NCBI GenBank assembly: GCA_001949185.1
Contig: BDGG01000014.1
Location: forward strand, 1,467,666 to 1,531,665
Length of the DNA stretch: 64,000 bases
Source of the DNA: Ramazzottius varieornatus
Taxonomy: Eukaryota; Tardigrada; Eutardigrada; Parachela; Ramazzottiidae
Direction: 5' to 3'
The position numbers and the translations under genes are program-made. Shown here in pieces: positions 49,903 to 61,229 of the stretch (position 1 is its first letter; every line of letters starts with the position of its first letter). Under the pieces are notes generated by a model, which saw only the letters and a program-made list of their open reading frames with translations, made no database searches and was not told the origin of the DNA.

Positions 49903-51548
49903 CTGTAAAATCATCCAAAAAGGATACTTTTAGCGGTAGGTTGCGGGATAAAAGAAGCGCGGACGAAAAGTATCAGCATGACAAGTAAGATGATGCGCAA
50001 ACTGAACCGAAGAGGAATGATAGTCAGAAAACTGAAGGAGTAAAGTAGGTTGGCAAAGGGAACCTCAGGTCTTGGGAACAGAAAAGTAAATGATAAGACC
50101 GAGGATGACAGCCAACACTGCCAAGATGGCAATTATGCACACCATCTTGCGACGTGATTTAGCCTATAACACATTCACCCTCAAATGCCTGTTACCGGAA
50201 ATCAAAAGGGAAAAGCCACCAAACACCTAACTTTAGCGCAATTTTCAAGTGAGACGACCTGTTTACGTACCTGGTACTTTCTGGCTTCTGAAAGCTGCGA
50301 GGTTCCCTGCTCGACATGAACTTGAGCTGCTTCCACATTGGCTTCGATACTGTCTGCAAGACACGAAAACCTTTCAAACCTATGGGCTCTCTAGGGGGCA
50401 ACAGAAAGAATCAGCTGCTGACATTTGCCTGGTACTGAACGTACGAAACTCTTACCGATCATTTCGCCTTGTTCATGGACCAGGACGGCCAGATCCTTGA
50501 AGATCTGGTTCACGTCTTGAATATCTGACTGTTGGGTGAGAATTACAAAATGGGTTTCCGTCACTTGAAAGTTTTCGACCGATAAAAGTAGGAAAGAGGC
50601 ACCCACCTCAAGCTTTCGTATGGAGTCTTCGCGTTCTTGCAGTATCTGCAGGCTCATATCGTCTTCTACCTGCATCTGCGTCCTACCAAGAGAAAAAATA
50701 ATGGCTATCACTTGAAAAGAAGGAGAGTGAATCGTAGTATGGTACTGTGTGGACGGGGCAAATGCGCCAGCAGTTCTTGAGCCATCGTCTTCGAACGGAT
50801 TCTAAATTGAGACACCGTAAGTAAGGTTTCCAGCAACTGGAAAAAGCTTCTCGGAGCCTACCCAGCCGCTTTGGTTGTTGGCCGCCTGTGACTGGGCGCG
50901 GGCTTTGACGACGCTTTCACGCTCCTTTTGCGCAGCCTGGCGCTGTGCGCGCTGAAAACGTTCCAAGGCCTCCATGAACTGATTGAACAACTTCTCCTTC
51001 AGCAACTTCTGCTGTCGTTGTTCTATCTGAATAAACGGTGCCGGAAGGTTGCTCATAGTTTTCAGCAGTTCGCGAGTCTCCTTCGCGATATCGTGAACAC
51101 TGTGTGTCAGCGTGTGCCTGAAATGATAATAGAACCTCGTTGCAGTACGATAACCTCGATCAACTGGCGCACAAAGCTCTTGTTGATCTCCTTACAGCCG
51201 ATCTCTGGAGTCAGCGGAGTCTGCTGGAGTGCCGATCTGCCGTACCATTCGTTCGATGTCACTGACTGGAAGACAAAATATCTCAGAGACATATAGACCC
51301 AGAGCTTACGATGGTTTATCAGGGTTACAGCCAGCAAGATTACTACGTTTACGACACTTACTGTGCGAAGACATCTTCTGGATGTTGGATCCCACATTTT
51401 GAGACAAACGAGTAAAATCCATATTCCCTGCTCTACCTGGAAAATGGCACAAGTTCTGTTTATGCCGAAGAAAATGACACCAAAAACAGAATTCGTCCCA
51501 CTGAAGGAAGTCACCTGCTGAGCTTCCGTAGTCACGAAAGCTTTGCAT
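49813..51548 (-). CDS. STX7/STX12: Endosomal Qa-SNARE, syntaxin 7/12 type, with two alternative membrane-anchor exons
   Basis: Eight shared exons (51548-51515, 51436-51362, 51266-51197, 51117-50862, 50801-50746, 50682-50607, 50528-50456, 50353-50271) end at phase 0 and can join either of two last exons: 50163-50065 (273 residues) or 49902-49813 (270 residues). The N-terminal Habc domain shows SQNVGSNIQKMSSH, QIGTPADSADSRDRL and LERFQRAQRQAAQKERE. An acidic linker NPFEDDGS follows, then a complete Qa-SNARE motif from REDSIRKLESDIQDVNQIFKD through LAVLVHEQGEMIDSIEANVE, with the ionic-layer Gln in VHEQG-type context. Both anchors start with KSR and are followed by a single hydrophobic helix. Role by homology: homotypic fusion and sorting at early/late endosomes. 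The spacing and high similarity to vertebrate STX7/STX12 make the family firm. Confidence 0.94.
50065..50163 (-). other. Alternative last exon a of the syntaxin (membrane anchor)
   Basis: Acceptor TTATAG then GCT AAA TCA; encodes AKSRRKMVC followed by a helix and a lumenal end IYFSVPKT before TGA. Also phase 0. Proximal to the SNARE exon and therefore the default choice unless splicing skips it. Confidence 0.75.
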
Positions 51549-52373
51549 TCACAGTCTCCCTGTTAAGTCTGATGAAGCCAGATGCAGCCCGTGAGAGGAA
51601 AGTCAATGTGAGCCAGCTACTTCCTGTCGAAAAAGGAACAGGATCAATACTCGATAGTTAATCAGCATTCAGCAAGGAGGAGTGATCTCAAGCATCAGAT
51701 ACGAAGCAAACGAGATGGACCAGAAATACATCCGTGACGTCGTATAAAAATTGTGCTCTGTCCGAACCAGTGCCCAAACAAATGAGCAAATGTTACGTCA
51801 GGCGCCAACCGCAGCAGATATCGTAACTTTCCAGTTTATCAACCTCTCAGTGCAACTAACCTGTGGAATTTCCTCGTCTAAGTTAACTTAGACGCGTGCT
51901 GTCCTTCAAGAATTAGATCACCTTCGGCCTTCGGAAGGCCAAACATACGTCGCTCAAGGCGTAGCTGGAGGAAAAACTGCCAGAAGGAGCCGATGTGCTA
52001 ACACTTGTCTCGATCACTGCTCTGACTGTGGAAATTCAATTTTTGACCCAGAAGTAGTCAATTTTGTTTTTGTTCTCATACGGAGCCATGACGTCTATCG
52101 CAGACGGAAGACTGCGATCCTCTGCGTCTTGATAACCCAATCAAAAGCGGCCTCACAGACTGATTAAGTTTTTTATTCGCTTATCGTGAAAATACTCCGC
52201 CTACCAAATCAGCCCATCTGGAGTAAACTGCGGTGTTGCCGATTACCGCAGGATAGGCAAGATGGGATTTTTATTGTTGCTGTTTTTCACTCGTGTAATC
52301 GTGCTGCCTCGACTCCTCCTTTCATCCAGACATCCGGAGTGAAGCCACATTGCTGACTTTTGCCAGCGATAAG
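51549..52373. other. Intergenic between divergent syntaxin and Nudix genes
   Basis: 825 bases shared by two divergent promoters. No convincing gene, TATA box or RNA. Confidence 0.55.
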
Positions 52374-53168
52374 ATGGTGAAGGAGAAGCCGGAGTCCACA
52401 CGGTGCTACGACCCAGACGGATATCGACGTCGCGCAGCGTGCGTTTGTGCCAGAGGATATGGATCCCACCTGGAGGTAAGTTGGATTACTGCACTATACC
52501 CACGTGCTGGGTCAGGCTTAGGTGGAGTTGTCATGACCACGTGGTACAGTCCGGTTGATAGACTTTGTGAAACTTGGCAATCAGCGTGACGAGAGTTTCT
52601 TTCTTCTAGGTCCTACTGGTGTCGTCGTCGAGAAGTCGGGAGCGATGGGTGATTCCTGGAGGGGGAATAGAACCCAACGAAAGTCCAGCTGAGGCAGCTC
52701 GACGCGAAGTGCAGGAAGAAGCGGGTGTACGGGGCGATGTACAACGATTTCTCGGAGTATTTGAGGTATGTACAGACTGTCCAGTGACACGTCTTCTAGT
52801 TTAATTTTGAGCTGTTGCCTCTGGGGTCTTCTAAAGCTGCGGCTACGTTGTAGAATCCCGAAAGTCGGAATCGAACGACAGTCTTCCTGCTGCTGGTGAC
52901 GGAAGTGTTGGATTTGTATGACGATGTCAAGATTGGTCGTCAACGACGCTGGTTTTCTGCTGACGAAGCTCGACACAACCTCTCCCTTCACAAACCCCGA
53001 CAAAGTCGCTACCTGGATTTTATCGAGCACAACCGTGCAAGTGTTTTGGCTCTGGTTAACGGTGCTCCTTGTCAGCATCTTTCCGATCCCCCAGTCGACG
53101 CACAAGGCGACCGGAATCATCCAAATAACCATTCGCCCTCCACTTCACCTTCACTCAACATCCAGTAG
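52374..53168 (+). CDS. NUDT3: Diphosphoinositol polyphosphate phosphohydrolase (Nudix, DIPP)
   Basis: Three exons join in phase 0: 52374-52475, 52610-52765, 52854-53168, giving 190 residues (human NUDT3 172). It opens STRCYDPDGYRRRAACVCAR, matching the DIPP N terminus, then the Nudix box GGGIEPNESPAEAARREVQE with the following EAGV, that is, GX5EX7REUXEEXGU with all catalytic Glu residues present. The family-specific glycine-rich loop (WVIPGGG), LLLVTEVLDLYDD and GRQRRWF, and the HKPxQxxY block are also seen. These enzymes remove the beta-phosphate from PP-InsP5 and (PP)2-InsP4 and can cleave diadenosine polyphosphates or mRNA caps. The C-terminal 40 residues are disordered and species-specific. 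Cytoplasmic by family. Confidence 0.95.
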
Positions 53169-53762
53169 CTTGCCAACTTGTTGTCTTTTTATCCTGTTCG
53201 TTAGCGAAGGCGAGGATTTTACTTTTGCTCAAAACACATGTTCACCGATACTACAGTAGTTTTTCGCATATGCGGAATTTAAAAATAGTAGGCAGACAAG
53301 GCTTGTTTTTCGGTAGCGATATTTTTTCAGCGCTATGATTGTCGAGTGCCACATATTTCTGGCACTTTTGCCCTGTTTCATAGTTGCTGTGCGGTTTTAT
53401 TGCGGAATCTATTGATCCCCTGGGGCAGTCGATAAGAGCAGACGGGACTAATCTATATTCAGGGTTATCCTGCCGTTAGATTTTCAGAAACCGAAGACAA
53501 ATATCAGCAAGCTCCAGTTCCGTAGCAGTTTTGGTCATTTTTCATTTTTATAGAATTCCAGCAGACCGCCATAAGCGAGAACCAACAGGAAACAGGAAAG
53601 CGAGTAAATGCAACAGGAGGAAAGAAACCAAAGGTTATGGGAGGGTTCGTGCACAAGTCTTACGGGCACAGCAGCATTGCCTGCCAAGTCAGCATGGTTA
53701 TCGGAATACAAATTGGGATACTAGAATAGGATTACAATGGCGGTTACTAGCAAAATCACTGT
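53169..53762. other. Intergenic between convergent Nudix and Gly-rich peptide genes
   Basis: Almost 600 bases of mostly AT-rich sequence with short unsupported open frames; 3' flanks of the two genes. Confidence 0.5.
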
Positions 53763-54094
53763 TCATTTCTTTTTCTTGCCGATGAAGGGAAATCCGAGTC
53801 CGCCAAAGCCCAGACCGAAGGGGAATCCCAAGCCTAGTCCACCAAAGCCCAGCCCGAACGGCATGCCGAAACCGAGACCCAGTCCACCCAGACCGCCAAA
53901 GAACTGCGCCTCAGTCTCTGGAACGACCACCACGGCCACCAGGACGAAGAGGAACTGCAGAAAAAGGGAGAAATCAGTGGTATCAACCAATCCAACTCGC
54001 TCAAGTACTATTCCAAATTAACTCCACACCCCGAAACGAAGTAAACAAGGCTGAATATTCTCGGACTTACCAAAGCCTTGTACAGTTGCTGCAT
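53763..54094 (-). CDS. Small secreted Gly/Leu/Phe-rich peptide
   Basis: Two exons, 54094-54071 and 53954-53763, join at phase 0 and give 71 residues. The intron falls inside the signal peptide: MQQLYKAL plus FLFVLVAVVVV, with likely cleavage after ETEA. The mature peptide of about 45 residues is built of GLGLGF/GLGFG/GFPFG repeats: almost only Gly, Leu, Phe and Pro. It ends IGKKKK. Short Gly-Phe-Leu peptides of this kind are known in arthropod and nematode cuticle, adhesive and antimicrobial peptides, but I cannot assign it to one. The lysine tail gives it net positive charge. A TATATAA box lies about 120 bases upstream. The protein would be easily missed by automated annotation. Confidence 0.7.
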
Positions 54095-54759
54095 GATGGC
54101 GGTTGTGTTGGATTCTCGCCGGATCAGGGAGAGTAAAGGCGGATGAAAATGAAGAAAATTTCCAGCCAAGGGGAAAGCGAAAATGTGGACTGATGGAACT
54201 TCTAGCTCACCTCCTGGCTTATATAGTTAAAGCCCTTCGATCTTCGCGGCGTTCTGGCGACGCTTCTGTCACAGCCGCAAAACCACAAGACAAAGCAACT
54301 TCGAGGAAGGAGAGTAAGAAGGAGGGGAAGTATGTAACAATACTTTGTTGATGCAGGTTCTGCCTTTGCTGGAAGGAGGAAGAGAGCACTGATGAACAAA
54401 GAGTCTCAATCGCCAGTGGTCGCTTGCTCTTTCCTCATTACCGTCCTTCCCCTGGGGTTTATCCGTCAATTATCTTCATCCTTTGTGATCGCTGTTCAGA
54501 CGTTAAGAGGGAGAGGCAAAAAGAAACGGAGATGTCGAACCAGTAAAAGGAGCATTTTTCTCCAAGCGAAGTACTGAAAATCGTCCTACTTTCATCTTCA
54601 ACCAGTGAGCGATGGGCTTTTGTACGAAAACTGTCGCAATGTGGAACGAGCAGAATACCAATATCTTGTTTTTTTGCCTCCTCCAATTTGAAAAGCACAC
54701 GCAACCAACCCTACACTATTCAGAAAAGAGGATTCTTCATGTGGAAAACATCAGAAGGA
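54095..54759. other. Intergenic upstream of the Gly-rich peptide gene
   Basis: About 660 bases containing the TATA box noted above and the 3' flank of the orphan at 54760. Nothing else recognised. Confidence 0.5.
54219..54226 (-). promoter_or_regulatory. TATA box of the Gly-rich peptide gene
   Basis: On the minus strand CTATATAAG lies about 125 bases before the start codon at 54094, as in the TATA-driven secreted genes A and C. Predicts a start site around 54190 and a 5' UTR of about 95 bases. Confidence 0.5.
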
Positions 54760-56455
54760 TCAGAGCAACCTTTGGCAAAGTTTAGTGCGCATCGGAACGA
54801 GGATCTCCTCGTCAAAGCCCTCCTTTGAAGGACAGAACTTGACATTCCAACATCTAAAAACATACTGTAATTTTTGCATTACCTTCCCCACTAGCAGAGA
54901 CGCCTTAGCCCCAACCCCAGAGAGTAATATGCAAAGATTCATCGTAAAATTAAAGGAATCAGATAGTATTTGTGTCGGCAGCAAGGAACAGCTTTTCTCA
55001 CCTGGAGTATAAGCGTTGTGTGGAAGCCTGTGCTGCCTTAGAGAACTGTGTAGAAGGCAAGACCAGTGGCGCACTTGGGCCGTTGGCGGCGCTGGCCGAG
55101 CTGCTGGTTCTGCGGTTCCCCGTCACCCCATTACCCACGCCCAACTCGATACTACTTGTCCCAACTTGCTCTGGAAAATATTCTTCGTACCACAGTTTGA
55201 ACGAGCAGGCTTGCCGATAGGCTTCCTGCAAGGAGGTGGAGAAGAAGGGGTTGGAAAGTGGCATGTCGGTAGGTGGAAAGCCTTGTGGAAAGGAACGACT
55301 AGAGGACACAGCGCTCTGCGTTCTGAACAGCGTCGGCGGTCTTGGTGGCGGAAGCCCGAATCGTGCAGGTAGAGGCGGAGGCGGAGGATTCGGCCTTCTG
55401 CCCTGCTGCAGACGCTCCAGCCAAGGTTGCCGTTGAGCTTGAGGAGCCGATACCGGTCGAACGTGCTGGTTAGCGTTGGGAGCTGGCACTGGAGACCGCG
55501 ACTGCCTTCCTTTAGCATTCGTCGTAGCTTTTAGAGCGGATGCAGCCTCTTTGCCGACGACCTAACAAAGCATCATCCACAAATAAAAGACAAGAAAAAA
55601 AGATGGTATGTCGGCATTATGATCCACGAAAAGCTAGAAAAAACCCTCCAGGACTCAAACCCAGTCTTCGTGGGCCTAAGGCAAAACCAGGCTCTACAAA
55701 GAGGCCACTTGAAGTGCACGCCGTGAGGAGGAAAACCATACCTGGTAATAGGAGACCGTCGGCGCTTTCTTCTTACTGGGCCTTCCTCCCTCTTCGTCGG
55801 AAAGGGAGGTATGCGTGTCTGCTTCGCTGTCCCACTCTTCTTCGGACGAGGTGGACGAGGACGTGGACGAGAGCACTGAGGAAGGACCACCTCGGTGTGT
55901 CGTCTCGGGTTCAGTCGCTGCTTGTTCACTGTCGGACGAGTCCACTTGTTCGGGCGTCTGTGTGGCCAACGAAGTCACCATCGCCCCGGTCGCCGAATAC
56001 GACGAGGCAGGTCCTTTAGGCCATGTTTCCGCAACTTCGTCTTCTTCCGAAGTCGTCAAGGAACCGCGAGTGGCCAGCTGAGCTGAGAAGCGACGCTGCT
56101 TGTTGGAAGCAACGTCTTTTTCGATGGCGCCATTACAATGTGCGATGTTCTGTTTCAGAGCCGCAAGCGAATGCACAGATGCTTCGGACAGCGTGGGCGA
56201 GTCCTTCTTTCGGCTTCGAAACGCCGGAATGGGCTCAATGATGCGAGTGGAACGCGGAGAAAAGACAGAAGCGATAGACTCTGAGTTGTTGGAAGCCATG
56301 GTCGACCTTGAAGGCCGACGGGCAATAACCTCCGCAATATTGACATTGTCCATCAATTCCTCCAGGTCTTTCGTCATGATCAGAGTGTGGTGGAGTGCAT
56401 GGCCTGCGGTGTGGCTATCGAGAACTTCGGCCGGAGGAAGCGCTGGACCTGCCAT
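54760..56455 (-). CDS. Orphan, mostly disordered Ser- and Pro-rich protein
   Basis: Three exons, 56455-55742, 55561-55002 and 54853-54760, join in phase and give 455 residues from the ATG at 56455. I do not recognise the family. After HTAGHALHHTLIMTKDLEELM, which may form a helix, the first exon is Ser/Thr/Glu-rich, with a cluster of acidic Ser runs (SSTSSSTSSEEEWDSEAD). The second exon carries a polyproline stretch (NPPPPPLPARFGLPPPRPP), SH3- or EVH1-ligand-like, then an ordered-looking segment YRQACSFKLWYEEYFPEQVG. The last exon is short and Cys-rich, ending EILVPMRTKLCQRLL. The acceptor before the start (near 56509) means an upstream exon may add N-terminal residues. Possibly an adaptor; no function assigned. 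Confidence 0.65.
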
Positions 56456-57433
56456 TCTTGTCAATGTGAAACTGTCCGTCCAGAAAGCCTGCAATCATCA
56501 AGGCAGTCCACACAAACGCTAGTCAAGGCGCTGCTCATCCACTCAATGTAATCATATTATGCCTGATGTTATCACGCAATGCAAAGATAATCATTATGGC
56601 TTACGCGATATAACGATTAGACAGTAAGAGGTTCAACCAACAATGTTACGGTGCGCCGGATATCAGAAATCACAACGTTACAAAAGGGTGAACATGACGG
56701 CAATTAAGGGCCTGTGGAGAGGAGGTGGGGGTACTTGTCTGGGAAGAAGCGCTGTGACGAAGAAGGTGGAATAGGTCTAGGAGTGTGGTAAGTCGGAAAC
56801 AGTAGAAGAGAAATAAAACATAATTGTAACAGACACCCAAATGCTGGTTCCTGTCGTGCTCATCTATATCCTTTCCATGGCGAGGGAAAAGTTTATGCAG
56901 GGTACAGAGCTCGAGGGAAAAAGGAACTGGGCACTTGCCTCGATATTGTCTTGGGAAATCGATCAGGATCGAGTTAGATGATAAGTGCCTGACGATGGCA
57001 CAAGGCGGAATGGGAATGAGTGAGCGTGACGCACGTCCGCCGATTTGATTCCTTTTCCCTCCTGTGTCCACAGCGGAAACAATTTTCAGTAAACACTGAG
57101 CATTTCTATGCGACATTGCAATGCACACCAGGCTGGAGAATTTGGGCCGTCACTATGAAGTCTGCAATGATAAAAACGGACACGGAAATTACAGATACTG
57201 TATATCATTACGAATACGGTTTTGAATTGAACGTCATGTAACATAACGTCTCCATTTCAAATGGTTGATTGACAGCCATCTTCAGGCCTGATTGACCACG
57301 CTTCACACGTGCGGAAAATAATATAAGCAAGTACCTCATAGTGATAGGTTCGTCGGTTCTCATAACAATCTACCCGGTAAATTCGTTTGTCTTTGTTTGC
57401 TCGTCACCCACCAGGATCCGCGTGAGCGTCAGC
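56456..57433. other. Intergenic upstream of ACTMAP and the orphan (divergent)
   Basis: Nearly 1 kb. A minus-strand open frame at 56670-57128 lacks splice context or domains. Likely promoters of both neighbours and perhaps a 5' exon of the orphan. Confidence 0.5.
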
Positions 57434-58670
57434 ATGGCAGGAGATAGGGAATCAACGATGAGGATATCGTTGGAAGCCGATGTGTCTGCGGTACTGACTT
57501 CTCCCTCAGTAAGTCCTCCTCCGCCACCTCCCGCTCCTGTCCACTCTATTCCACTAGGAACTTTGACGAAGAGACAAAGCGGGGTAAGGCCTGAAACGGA
57601 GGACGACGATCACCGCCAAGTCTTAGGCTCGATCAGACGGCTGGTCGAATTCTGCTTACCAAAGAGAAATCCTGCCTTGCTTCCTGACCGTTCAGATGGG
57701 GATGTGCTTTCTGGCTGGTATTGCAGTCTCTCGCTTCTCCATACCAGTGCCGTGATCCAGGAAGGTCCCAGGTATGCTGGGGTTTATGGCTAATGGGAGA
57801 CAACGGTGAATTAAACGCGGACTGACAGTAAACCGGAAACAGAAATCTCACAATTCAAAATTCAAAATTATTTGAAGCTGGACCCTCAGGCTTTAGGCTG
57901 TGCTCGTCACCCTTTTGCTAACTGAGTGGTTTCGCCACAAACCTTCAACTTTCCCTTGTTTTCAGTTGTGGGTTTGCCGCTTTGTGTGTCAGCGCTCAGG
58001 TCTTGGCTCCTCGCACAGATCTCGGCACCGACGCACTATCTCCTCAAGGTCCCCAAAATTTGATCGACTGGGCCAAATATCAAGGTTATACTCACTGCGG
58101 TGAACTTTTTTCGGGTACGAATTGATTTTACTAATCGAGTGATGTGGACAGTCATTGGACAATTGTCTGTTTTTAGTGGACAATGTGGCTGCCATACTGA
58201 GCGAGCATTTCGTATGTGCGCCTGCAGTTCTTCCGTTCTCAGACAATGAGACGATCCTCCGTCGACTCGATGCGGACCAGATCTTTCTAGTTCCGTATGA
58301 TCATGGACCAAATCACGAACCCATCAACAAGAATGGTCACGGTGCCCACTGGTGTATCGTGCTGGGTTATGTTAAACTGACGAATGAAAGATACAATTTT
58401 GAAGAAATCCATGTCCTGGCACGGCACGGTAGCAGTCGCAGAGTTAGCTTGTGGTCGTTGGAAGAGCTGCGCGTCAGCAACGGCAACTTGCACCAGTTCG
58501 ACCCGAAGCGTCGCCGGTTGGGAAGCCACTGGAAAGTGGACGACTTTGATGACTTGTCAGGACTGCGGGGATTGTGTGTTGCCGTTCCGGTACCGTCTGG
58601 TATGAAAGGAAAGAGGAGGTGGAGAGTGGACGGAAGTCTCAAAGACCTTGTTTCGAATAGTTTGAGATAA
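57434..58670 (+). CDS. ACTMAP: Actin maturation protease (C19orf54 homologue)
   Basis: Three exons, 57434-57771, 57966-58114 and 58177-58670, join in phase and give 326 residues, close to human ACTMAP (351). The N-terminal 80 residues are Pro/Ser-rich and disordered, as in vertebrates. The cysteine-protease core begins at VIQEGP-SCGFAAL, with the catalytic Cys in the same place as human EGPQCGLVAL. LFSVDNVAAIL follows, then FLVPYDHGPNHEPINKNGHG and AHWCIVLGY with the catalytic His, and LWSLEELRVSNGNLHQFD. The family removes the acetylated N-terminal residue(s) of actin during its maturation. The exon border splits the EGPS/CGF codon, which explains why the active site is not contiguous in the genome. 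Strong assignment. Confidence 0.93.
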
Positions 58671-58903
58671 GAATACGTTTCTTTCTACACACATTGTTTT
58701 TTCGGGTTTTAGGTGCCACTAGCGATCAGCCACTGGTTCGAATGTATGCATCATTTTGAGTAAACACACCGGAAATAGTTGTGCCTAAGCTGTAGATGTG
58801 CATTCATCGTGTTCCACGGCAGAAAACTCACGTGAAAACTGATTGCATAGAGAAAGGTGTAAAGAAGAGAAAATTCTCAGTCAACTGTGGCAAGGGAAGA
58901 CTC

Positions 58904-61062
58904 TCAGGTTTTAATGGCGTGTCTCCGCCAACTTCCGGTGGAGGTCGTCGGTGAAGAAGATGAGACCACAACGTTATTGCCATTCCCATCTTTCTGCTTT
59001 TGCTTTTGGCCTGCATTAAAGGTGATCTGCTGTTGGTCGTTACCAAGTACACCTCGACACTGGCTGATTGTTGTCCGGAGCAAAGCCAGCCTGGATACCG
59101 AAGGATCCAAAAATTCGTCGCCGGCATTAAGAAGGGCTTTGGCATCGCATTCGCATATAATCAGCGCGGCGCAAGTACAGGCAGCATTGTTGTCCTCGGA
59201 AGGTTTGGCTGAGGTTTCTCTCCGAGCATTATCGTTGTGCGACTCCGAACTGGGGTTCTGGTAAAGAGTTCCAAAAGTGTTTTGGAGTGGCTCTTCATTG
59301 GGTTTTCTTTCTAAAATGGAAACTTCTGTATTACTGCTTAACATGCTGTTGGACACATAATTGAAATGTCAGATTTTCTTGTGAGAACGGAATATTAAGT
59401 TCATGGATAAAGTCCCAGTCATACTTGAGGTAGCGCTAAGCATGTAACTTTTCTCGCCGAATGTTTCATTTTGCCGGGTATGCTGGCCTTGATTTTCGGC
59501 TTCTGCTTCACACCACTGATGCAGCTGATGAGCAAGACTAAAAAGCGAATCGGTGATTTGATCCTCCTTTCCACGACGGGTCTCTTCCTCCGCGTTCTCC
59601 TCGGCTGGCGGTGTCGCTTTTTCCGACTCATTTGGGGAACCCATGTTCTCTGGACCGTCTTCGTTACGCTCCTTTTCCACAGATAGAAGCTGACTGCGAC
59701 TCGGTGTCCGGTGCATCTGCTGGATCATATGAAACAAGCTGGGGTCGGAGGCCGTCAAGAGCGGCAAGGAGAAGCCCGGTAAGTACAGGTCCGTCACTTC
59801 ACGCCGCGGGATATCGAACAGTTCCGACTCTTTCAAATCCAACTGTACATTCGGATGTTCTACCCATTACACAAACAGTAAAACGACTGACAGTAATTCC
59901 GTTTTGTGTCTCAACCTACTGCTGAAATACTTGTCAAGATCATGGCTGCTGGCTAATACCGTCATTTCCGGCGCACTAGGTTTCTCACGAATATCCACTT
60001 TACTCCTTCGGTTATGGTCCCTAGTTTTATCCTTCTCTTTTCGTCTGTACTTTGCCAACCTCTCGCTACGGTTGTCCTTCTCTCGATCTCCATTATGCCC
60101 CGGCGTCGATGTTCTGTCAAACTGGAAACCCATCGTGCTGGTCAGCTTTTCGGCAAGCCTTCTTTGCGACTCGGCCTGCAGCTCGTAGATTAGCTCTTCA
60201 GGGAAGTCCGTCGAACGCAGAGCAGGCGTGGTTACCATACTGCCTGGCCCAGTACCCTGTTCCCCTCCTGTATTGCTGGTACTTGCGAAATTTCCGAAGA
60301 GACTGGGGATCTCTGTTAGGAGAGTATGCACGTTGATCTGGTCATGAATGTCCGGATGGTTTATCCGGCTGATCGAATTCATCTGGCTTTGTGTCAAACT
60401 GATAGCGCGGGGTCGGGGGATCAACGAGGAAGCTTCGGTGTTAACTAAGTGCGAACGTCGGAACGCCGTGTTTGAGCTCGCGCTTCCTTGTACGTTCTTG
60501 AGAGGCAGTGGGTCGATTAGTCTGAGCTTGCTTGGATTTTCTTTAGCCTGGGGGTTGGCGTCTTCCGCGAAAAGACTTTTGGGTTTCTCCGCAACTCCAA
60601 AGACGCTTTCCGAAGAGAAATCTGTCCTGGTTGAAAGCTTACTCGATAACGTGTACGAATTGGTCTGTAAAAACGCTCCTATCTTTGGCCTGCACCAGCA
60701 GGCAAGAAATACTGTTTGTAAGAAAGACATAAAAGGGGAACTCACGCGGCGAAGTTGGTTCTGCTTACAGTTTTCAAGCCGCTGAACTTTTGGACTAAAC
60801 GGCTGGCCTGATGTTCGACCATGTTCCGCAAGGACGATCGAGCAGGCAGAAACTCATCGCTTTCGCTAGGATGAATGCACAAGACCATGATGTGATTACG
60901 GTTCCGAGGTACTGAAATATAAGTCAGTGTGATCAGTTTCAGGAAAGGAGCAATTGGAAGAGGCTGGAGAAATCTAAACTCTTCTGCTTCCGTCTGGGTA
61001 TGTATCGTCGTCAGGCTCGACACAGCAAAGAAGGTCAAACCAAGGTTACCGCAACTAGTCAC
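58904..61062 (-). CDS. Orphan protein, function unknown
   Basis: Four exons, 61062-60746, 60689-59920, 59859-59425 and 59325-58904, join with correct phase for 647 residues. No family recognised. The start is uncertain: the first ATG of the open frame is used, but a splice acceptor at 60911 could join another upstream exon. The N-terminal 60 residues are hydrophobic-to-neutral (FRFLQPLPIAPFLKLITLTY) followed by VPRNRNHIMVLCIHPSESDEF, which looks like a folded domain edge. The middle is Ser/Arg-rich with a highly charged, helical Arg/Lys/Glu segment (about residues 320-340: RLAKYRRKEKDKTR). The C-terminal third has helical KESELFDIPRREVTDLYL, a Glu-rich linker (AEENAEEETRRGKED) and a Cys-rich patch CTCAALIICECDA. 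Nuclear or cytoplasmic location cannot be decided. Confidence 0.6.
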
Positions 61063-61229
61063 GCTTTTAACTCGTGTTTTGCCTTTTTCACTCCTTCAGA
61101 AGAGAGTATTGTCAGAATCAGCAGGGGGAAAAAGAATGAAGAAACTGAAAGCATAAAAATAAATCTGCAGGGCTTACGGTATTGCACTTCACATACTGTA
61201 TCGACAGTTTGCTAACTCACTTGCTACCA

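Noticed and set aside
57434-57793. Treating the first ACTMAP exon as a separate Pro-rich protein
   Set aside because: The exon ends in the conserved VIQEGP block, and only after splicing does the catalytic Cys follow in frame.
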